The notes beneath the pieces were generated by a model. It did not search any database. It was not told the DNA's origin and saw only the letters and a list, made by a program, of their open reading frames with translations. From Acidobacteriota bacterium (GTDB lineage: Bacteria; Acidobacteriota; Polarisedimenticolia; Polarisedimenticolales; Polarisedimenticolaceae), in contig WVWW01000012.1 in NCBI GenBank assembly GCA_011773795.1, positions 8,279-18,410 on the forward strand: DNA of 10,132 nt. The letters run 5' to 3'. Shown here piece by piece: positions 6,295 through 10,132 of this stretch. The position numbers and the translations under genes are program-made. Position 1 is the stretch's first letter. Every line of letters starts with the position of its first letter.

Positions 6295-6906
6295 ATGCCG
6301 CACCATGCTCCACGAGGCGAAGGGCGTCGGACGACGGTGGTCCTCGCGACGGTCTTCGTCCTGGTGGTGGTTGTCGTGATCGTCGCCCCCGACGAGCGCA
6401 CGCTGGGTAGCGGGATCCAATCGGTCTACGTCCACGTCGGCCTGACGCTGGCCGGGATGACGGGCCTGATCCTCGCCGGCGTGCTGGGCCTCATCGGCCT
6501 TTTCTCGAGCCGCAATCGGTTCCACGCGTGGATGCTGTCGATCGGGCGTGTCGGCCTGTTGCTCTTCGCGGCCGGCGTGGCGGTCAGTCTCGTCGCAGCC
6601 CACATCAACTGGGGCGGCGTGGCGCTGCAGGAGCCCCTGCTGCGGACCTCCGTGTTACTGCTCGGCGTGGCCTGGATCGCGCACCTCGTCATGCCCCTGT
6701 TTTCTCGCGCCCGCTGGCACGCGGTGCTCAGCCTCGTGCCCGCGCTCGGTCTGGCCGTGCTCGTCCTCCGCGCACCGCGTGTGATGCACCCTCCGGGAGC
6801 CGTCCTGCCGAGCGCGCCAGCGGGAATGCTGCTCACATTCGCAGGCCTGATCGTCCTGTTCCTGATCGCCGGCGCACAGTTGAGCTGGTATCTACGCAGG
6901 AGATGA
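6295..6906 (+). CDS. Six-helix membrane protein, divergent CcmC/CcsA-like (haem handling) candidate
   Basis: The 203-residue product has six hydrophobic segments (about 13-31, 45-70, 83-102, 116-135, 142-160 and 176-198). The basic N-terminus (RGEGRR) suggests it faces the cytoplasm. Between helices 3 and 4 lies WGGVALQEP (106-114), in register with the WWD signature of cytochrome c assembly proteins of the CcmC/CcsA family (WG-x5-DP), followed by a matching LRTSVLLL. A histidine sits just before helix 2 (VYVHVG, His47) and another after helix 5 (VMHPP, His165), the topological places of the two external haem-ligating histidines of CcmC. The aromatic residues of the WWD loop are missing and Asp is replaced by Glu, so haem delivery is doubtful. 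Family membership is inferred from topology and motif register. No other cytochrome c maturation genes are nearby. Alternatively it is an unrelated small membrane protein of unknown function. Confidence 0.8.
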   Translation: MPHHAPRGEGRRTTVVLATVFVLVVVVVIVAPDERTLGSGIQSVYVHVGLTLAGMTGLILAGVLGLIGLFSSRNRFHAWMLSIGRVGLLLFAAGVAVSLVAAHINWGGVALQEPLLRTSVLLLGVAWIAHLVMPLFSRARWHAVLSLVPALGLAVLVLRAPRVMHPPGAVLPSAPAGMLLTFAGLIVLFLIAGAQLSWYLRRR

Positions 6907-7104
6907 CCCGCGGGAAGACACCCTACGGCTGAAAACGAAGACCGGCTGCTGCAGGAGCTCGCGATGGACCGAGCGAGGCGCCTGCGGATCGCTTTGCAGC
7001 AGAATCAAGGCTCCTCAGAAACGTGCCTCCGGAATTGATTAGGCTCCCACGGGTCGTTGGCGCAGAATAGAGCCGGGTCGGGGCTGAGCATCACTGGGGG
7101 GGCC
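6907..7104. other. Intergenic region between the CcmC-like gene and the S8 protease
   Basis: These 198 bases contain no recognised gene, RNA or clear intrinsic terminator: short inverted repeats such as AGCC/GGCT around 7071-7086 have four-base stems and no T-run. A TAGGCT at 7040-7045 could be a -10 for the protease but has no good -35. A run of seven G (7096-7102) just before the protease start is the only ribosome-site-like sequence there. A 24-codon ORF is listed separately. Confidence 0.5.
6964..7038 (+). CDS. Tiny candidate ORF (24 residues), doubtful
   Basis: An ATG at 6964 is preceded by AGGAG (6953-6957) with a 6-base spacer, a textbook ribosome site. It opens 24 codons ending at TGA (7036-7038). 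The peptide is basic at its start (MDRARRLRIALQQNQ) and polar after that, with no membrane segment and no recognised family. The same frame is open back to the TGA that ends the CcmC-like gene (6904-6906), so the ORF could also be the remnant of a longer C-terminal tail. By chance alone such an ORF is not rare, and I give it low weight. Confidence 0.15.
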   Translation: MDRARRLRIALQQNQGSSETCLRN

Positions 7105-10100
7105 GTGAGCGGGTATCTTCTCCGGATACTGGCGGCTTGTTTGCTTTTTTCCGCGCTTTCCGGGCTTACGCTCGTCGAGCCGCAGGTTTCCAGCCCGAGC
7201 GTGACGCGCGTCGAGCAGGGCAACGCGCTGTCCGTCGGCGGCGAGGCGCCGTTCCATGTCACCGCCGCCGACGTTCGTGACCCGCGACTGATTCGCTTCC
7301 CGTCCACCGGCACCCGCGTCGTGGTCTGGAAGGAGACCCGGGGCGGGCGCGAGCGTCCGTTCTACGCGATCGGCAAGGACGGCGCAGCTCTTTCCAGCGT
7401 CAAGCAGACCTCCTACGAACTGCGGATGCTGCACGATAGGTTCGATCCCCTGCTGCGGGTACCCGAGGTGCCCGCGCTGCTCGCCGCGCCGCCGGGCTCG
7501 AACCTCTACATCGTGCAGTTCGTGACCCAGCCTCTCGAAGAGTACCGCGAGGAGATCCGCGCGCTCGGCGGCGAGGTTTACAGCTTCCTCGCCCATCATG
7601 CGCAGATCGTGCGCATGAGCCCCACGGCACGCGCCGAGGTCGAGGCAAAGCCGTGGGTGCGCTGGGTCGGGCGCTACCATCCGGCGGACCGCATGGAGGC
7701 GTTCTTGCGAGACAGTGCCGGAAAGGCCGACATGCTCTCGTCGTTGTTGCGTTACCGCATCCTGGTCTTCCCCGGCGGCAAGGCGGCCGTCGCGCAGCGC
7801 ATTGCCGCGATGGGCGCGCAGCTGGACCGGGCCGATGCGGGCAAGCACCTCGTCGAGGCAACGTTGACACCGGAGCAATTGATCGAGGCGGCCGGTTGGG
7901 ACGAGGTCCAGTTCATCGACCGTTGGGGCCCGATGGAAAAGGACATCGACATCGTGCGCATCGTCGGCGGTGCCGACTACGTCGAGACCGTCGCCGGCTA
8001 CACGGGGCAGGGCGTGCGCGGCGAGAGCTTCGACGAGGAATTCAACGTCAACCATCCGGACTGGGCCTCGCGCCCCGCGCTGGTCCACGGCGGGCCGGTG
8101 CCTCCGGGGAATCACGGCACCGCCACGGTCGGCATCCTGTTCGGCGACGGCACGGGCGACCCCGACGCGCGCGGCCTGATGCCCGACGGCCAGCCGATCA
8201 TCGCCGCACTGGCGAACATCGGGATCAGCGGCGGCTCGCGGTACCGGCACACCGGAGAATTGCTCGAGGCACCCTACTTCGCGGTATTCCAGTCCTCGAG
8301 TGTCGGCGACTATCGCACGCTCGACTACACCACGGCCTCCGCCGAGCACGACACGACCCTGTTCGACTGGGATCTGCTGCACTGCCAATCACAGAGCAAC
8401 GCCGGCGACCAGTACTCCCGACCTCAGGCCTGGGCCAAGAACGTCGTCTCCTGTGGTGCCGTGAAGCATTTCGATACGGCGACCCGCGACGACGATTGCT
8501 GGTCGTGCGGCAACGGCAGCATCGGGCCGGCGGCAGACGGCCGCATCAAGCCGGATCTCGTGTTCTTCAACGATTCGACTTACACGACCTATTCCGAGGG
8601 CGACGGCTACGGTGAGTTCGGCGGCACCAGTGGAGCGACGCCGATGGTCTGTGGCCACTTCGGCCTGTTCTTCCAGATGTGGGCTGACGGGATCTTCGGC
8701 AATGAGGTGGACCCGCAGGGCACCGTATTCGATAACAGGCCGCACATGACGACGGCCAAGGCATTCATGATCCATACCGCCGACCAGTACACGTTCGCCG
8801 GCGCGAGCCACGACCTGACGCGCGTGCACCAGGGCTGGGGTACGCCGAGCGTCAAGAATCTCTACGACATGCGCGACGACATCTCCTTCATCGATGAGAC
8901 GGATGTCCTGAGAAACCTCGACAGCGTGTCCTACACCGTTACCGTCGATCCCGGTGCGCCCGCGCTCCGCGCGACGATGGTCTACGCGGATCCTGCAGGC
9001 AACCCGGCATCCGCGGTTCACCGGATCAACGATCTGACGCTCAAGCTGACGTCACCGTCGCAGGTGACTTACTGGGGCAACCACGGCCTGCTCGAGGGCA
9101 ACTGGTCCACGCCGGGTGGCGCGGCCGATACTCTGAACACGGTCGAGAACGTGTTCGTCGAGAGTCCCGAGACGGGCACCTGGACCATCGAGGTCATTGC
9201 CGACGAACTGGTTCAGGACGGGCACGTCGAGACGCCGGAGCTTGACGCCGACTTCGCGCTTGTCGTCAGCGGCGGGGCCCTACGCACGTGCGCCTTCGAC
9301 GGTGCGGTCCATCTGGACGGGATGGAATACGCCTGCAGCGACGAGGTGCGAATCCGTGTCACCGACTGCGACCTCAACGCCGACGACGGCATCGTGGAAA
9401 CGATCACGGTGACGATCGATTCCGACTCGGAGCCCGCGGGAGAAAGCGTCCTACTCACCGAGACCGGGCCTGCGACGGGGCGGTTCGAGGGAACGATTCC
9501 GGTCGCTACGACCGACGTTGCCGGCACGCTGCTGGTTTCCGAGGGTGACCTGATCGATGTGACCTACGTCGAAGCCGACGACGGCGCGGGCGGGACGAAC
9601 GTGGTCAAGACCGACCAGGCAACCGTCGACTGCACTCCGCCGCTCATCTCCAACGTCGTTACGGCGGACGTCCAGGGGCGCAGCGCCATGATCACCTTCG
9701 ACACCGACGAATCCGCACGCGGGTCGGTCCGCTACGGCTTCTCGTGCGCGACGCTGAGTAACTCGGAGAGCGAGCCGATTCCCGTCACGTCTCACGCGGT
9801 CCACCTCACCGGCCTGAAGGACGGCACGAGCTACGTCTACGCGGTGGATGCAACCGATCCGTTGGGTAACTCGTCCACCGACGACAACTCGGGCTCTTGC
9901 TACGGCTTCAACACGCTGGGTGTGCCGGAGATGAATTACATGGCCAACATGGCCGACCCCGAGATCGGCATGGCTTGGGTTGCCTCCGGGTTCAACGATT
10001 TACCTTGGACCACCGGTTCTTACGGCGTCGGGTTCGAGACGGCCCCGCCCGGGGCGACGAACTTGCTGAATACTCAAGTTGCCCCGGGAACGCAGTCCGT

Positions 10101-10132
10101 GTTCACACGCACGACGTTTGACGTCGTCGACA
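7105..10132 (+). CDS. Secreted subtilisin-like (S8) serine protease with multi-domain C-terminus, cut by window edge
   Basis: The frame is open from a GTG at 7105 to the right edge (1009 residues seen). A hydrophobic signal segment follows (about 5-24). Residues 133-195 and 217-276 look like two copies of an I9/ferredoxin-like propeptide. The catalytic domain (about 285-600) shows the triad: Asp310 in GESFDEEFN, His337 in GNHGTATVGI and Ser509 in FGGTSGATPM, with the oxyanion Asn432 in SQSNAGD. All are present, although the usual D-T/S-G after the Asp is D-E-E. Residues about 601-724 form the beta-sandwich seen after the catalytic domain in many secreted S8 enzymes (ATMVYADPAGNP ... GTWTIEV). 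Next come an Ig-like domain rich in Asp (730-843), a fibronectin III-like domain (844-937) and the start of another beta domain with GFNDLPWTTGSYGVGF. It should be exported and self-activated to digest proteins outside the cell. The start is weakly supported: only a G-run precedes it, and TTG 7057 and CTG 7084 are in-frame alternatives. Confidence 0.92.
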   Translation, partial: MSGYLLRILAACLLFSALSGLTLVEPQVSSPSVTRVEQGNALSVGGEAPFHVTAADVRDPRLIRFPSTGTRVVVWKETRGGRERPFYAIGKDGAALSSVKQTSYELRMLHDRFDPLLRVPEVPALLAAPPGSNLYIVQFVTQPLEEYREEIRALGGEVYSFLAHHAQIVRMSPTARAEVEAKPWVRWVGRYHPADRMEAFLRDSAGKADMLSSLLRYRILVFPGGKAAVAQRIAAMGAQLDRADAGKHLVEATLTPEQLIEAAGWDEVQFIDRWGPMEKDIDIVRIVGGADYVETVAGYTGQGVRGESFDEEFNVNHPDWASRPALVHGGPVPPGNHGTATVGILFGDGTGDPDARGLMPDGQPIIAALANIGISGGSRYRHTGELLEAPYFAVFQSSSVGDYRTLDYTTASAEHDTTLFDWDLLHCQSQSNAGDQYSRPQAWAKNVVSCGAVKHFDTATRDDDCWSCGNGSIGPAADGRIKPDLVFFNDSTYTTYSEGDGYGEFGGTSGATPMVCGHFGLFFQMWADGIFGNEVDPQGTVFDNRPHMTTAKAFMIHTADQYTFAGASHDLTRVHQGWGTPSVKNLYDMRDDISFIDETDVLRNLDSVSYTVTVDPGAPALRATMVYADPAGNPASAVHRINDLTLKLTSPSQVTYWGNHGLLEGNWSTPGGAADTLNTVENVFVESPETGTWTIEVIADELVQDGHVETPELDADFALVVSGGALRTCAFDGAVHLDGMEYACSDEVRIRVTDCDLNADDGIVETITVTIDSDSEPAGESVLLTETGPATGRFEGTIPVATTDVAGTLLVSEGDLIDVTYVEADDGAGGTNVVKTDQATVDCTPPLISNVVTADVQGRSAMITFDTDESARGSVRYGFSCATLSNSESEPIPVTSHAVHLTGLKDGTSYVYAVDATDPLGNSSTDDNSGSCYGFNTLGVPEMNYMANMADPEIGMAWVASGFNDLPWTTGSYGVGFETAPPGATNLLNTQVAPGTQSVFTRTTFDVVD

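Noticed and set aside
5009..6379. 456-codon plus-strand frame across the TPR gene and into the CcmC-like gene
   Set aside because: It overlaps two better-supported genes and its translation shows no domain, signal or ribosome site.
7116..7140. Possible lipoprotein signal (LAAC) at the start of the protease
   Set aside because: The cysteine is only residue 12 and the hydrophobic segment continues past it, so an ordinary signal peptide fits better.
7039..8388. 449-codon minus-strand frame opposite the S8 protease
   Set aside because: The plus strand encodes the conserved propeptide and triad motifs. The minus frame is compositionally a shadow.
1..10132. Defence island, phage, transposon, CRISPR or biosynthetic cluster
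   Set aside because: No transposase, integrase, nuclease, phage structural, repeat-spacer or synthase signatures are seen. Gene orientations mostly alternate, so there is no shared operon.

Overview
The window is GC-rich and strongly codon-biased, with long antisense shadow ORFs, as is usual in high-GC bacteria. It holds five protein genes, two of them cut by the window edges. There are no RNA genes, insertion sequences, CRISPR arrays or phage genes that I can recognise. Large secreted beta-propeller (Asp-box) proteins, multi-domain secreted subtilisins and histidine-rich TPR proteins are typical of free-living Gram-negative-type bacteria such as Acidobacteriota or Gemmatimonadota. That placement is an impression from gene content; no marker gene is present to settle it.

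Layout, left to right: (1) 1-2300, minus strand: a secreted Asp-box (BNR/VPS10-like) beta-propeller protein, running off the left edge. (2) 2301-2388: a compact divergent promoter region with two adjacent palindromes. (3) 2389-4524, plus: a fused alpha-beta ADP-forming acyl-CoA synthetase. (4) 4532-6214, minus: a secreted TPR protein with three histidine clusters, convergent with the synthetase and only 7 bp from it. (5) 6215-6294: a second divergent promoter region. (6) 6295-6906, plus: a six-helix membrane protein that looks like a degenerate CcmC/CcsA-type haem-handling protein. (7) 6907-7104: an intergenic stretch with one tiny candidate ORF. (8) 7105-10132, plus: a large secreted S8 (subtilisin-like) protease with a duplicated propeptide and several C-terminal beta domains, running off the right edge.

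The first four genes alternate in strand (-,+,-,+), so this is not an operon and the genes need not work together. Three of the five products carry N-terminal signal sequences, and a fourth is an integral membrane protein. A loose theme is extracellular protein breakdown (S8 protease) beside an enzyme that can recover ATP from acyl-CoAs formed in amino-acid catabolism, but this link is inference only. The most useful observations are the CcmC-like protein that keeps the histidines but loses the tryptophans of the WWD motif, the His-cluster TPR protein, the tandem propeptide of the protease, and the recurring TGnTAnnnT promoter element with two apparently leaderless genes. I found no convincing new multi-gene system.
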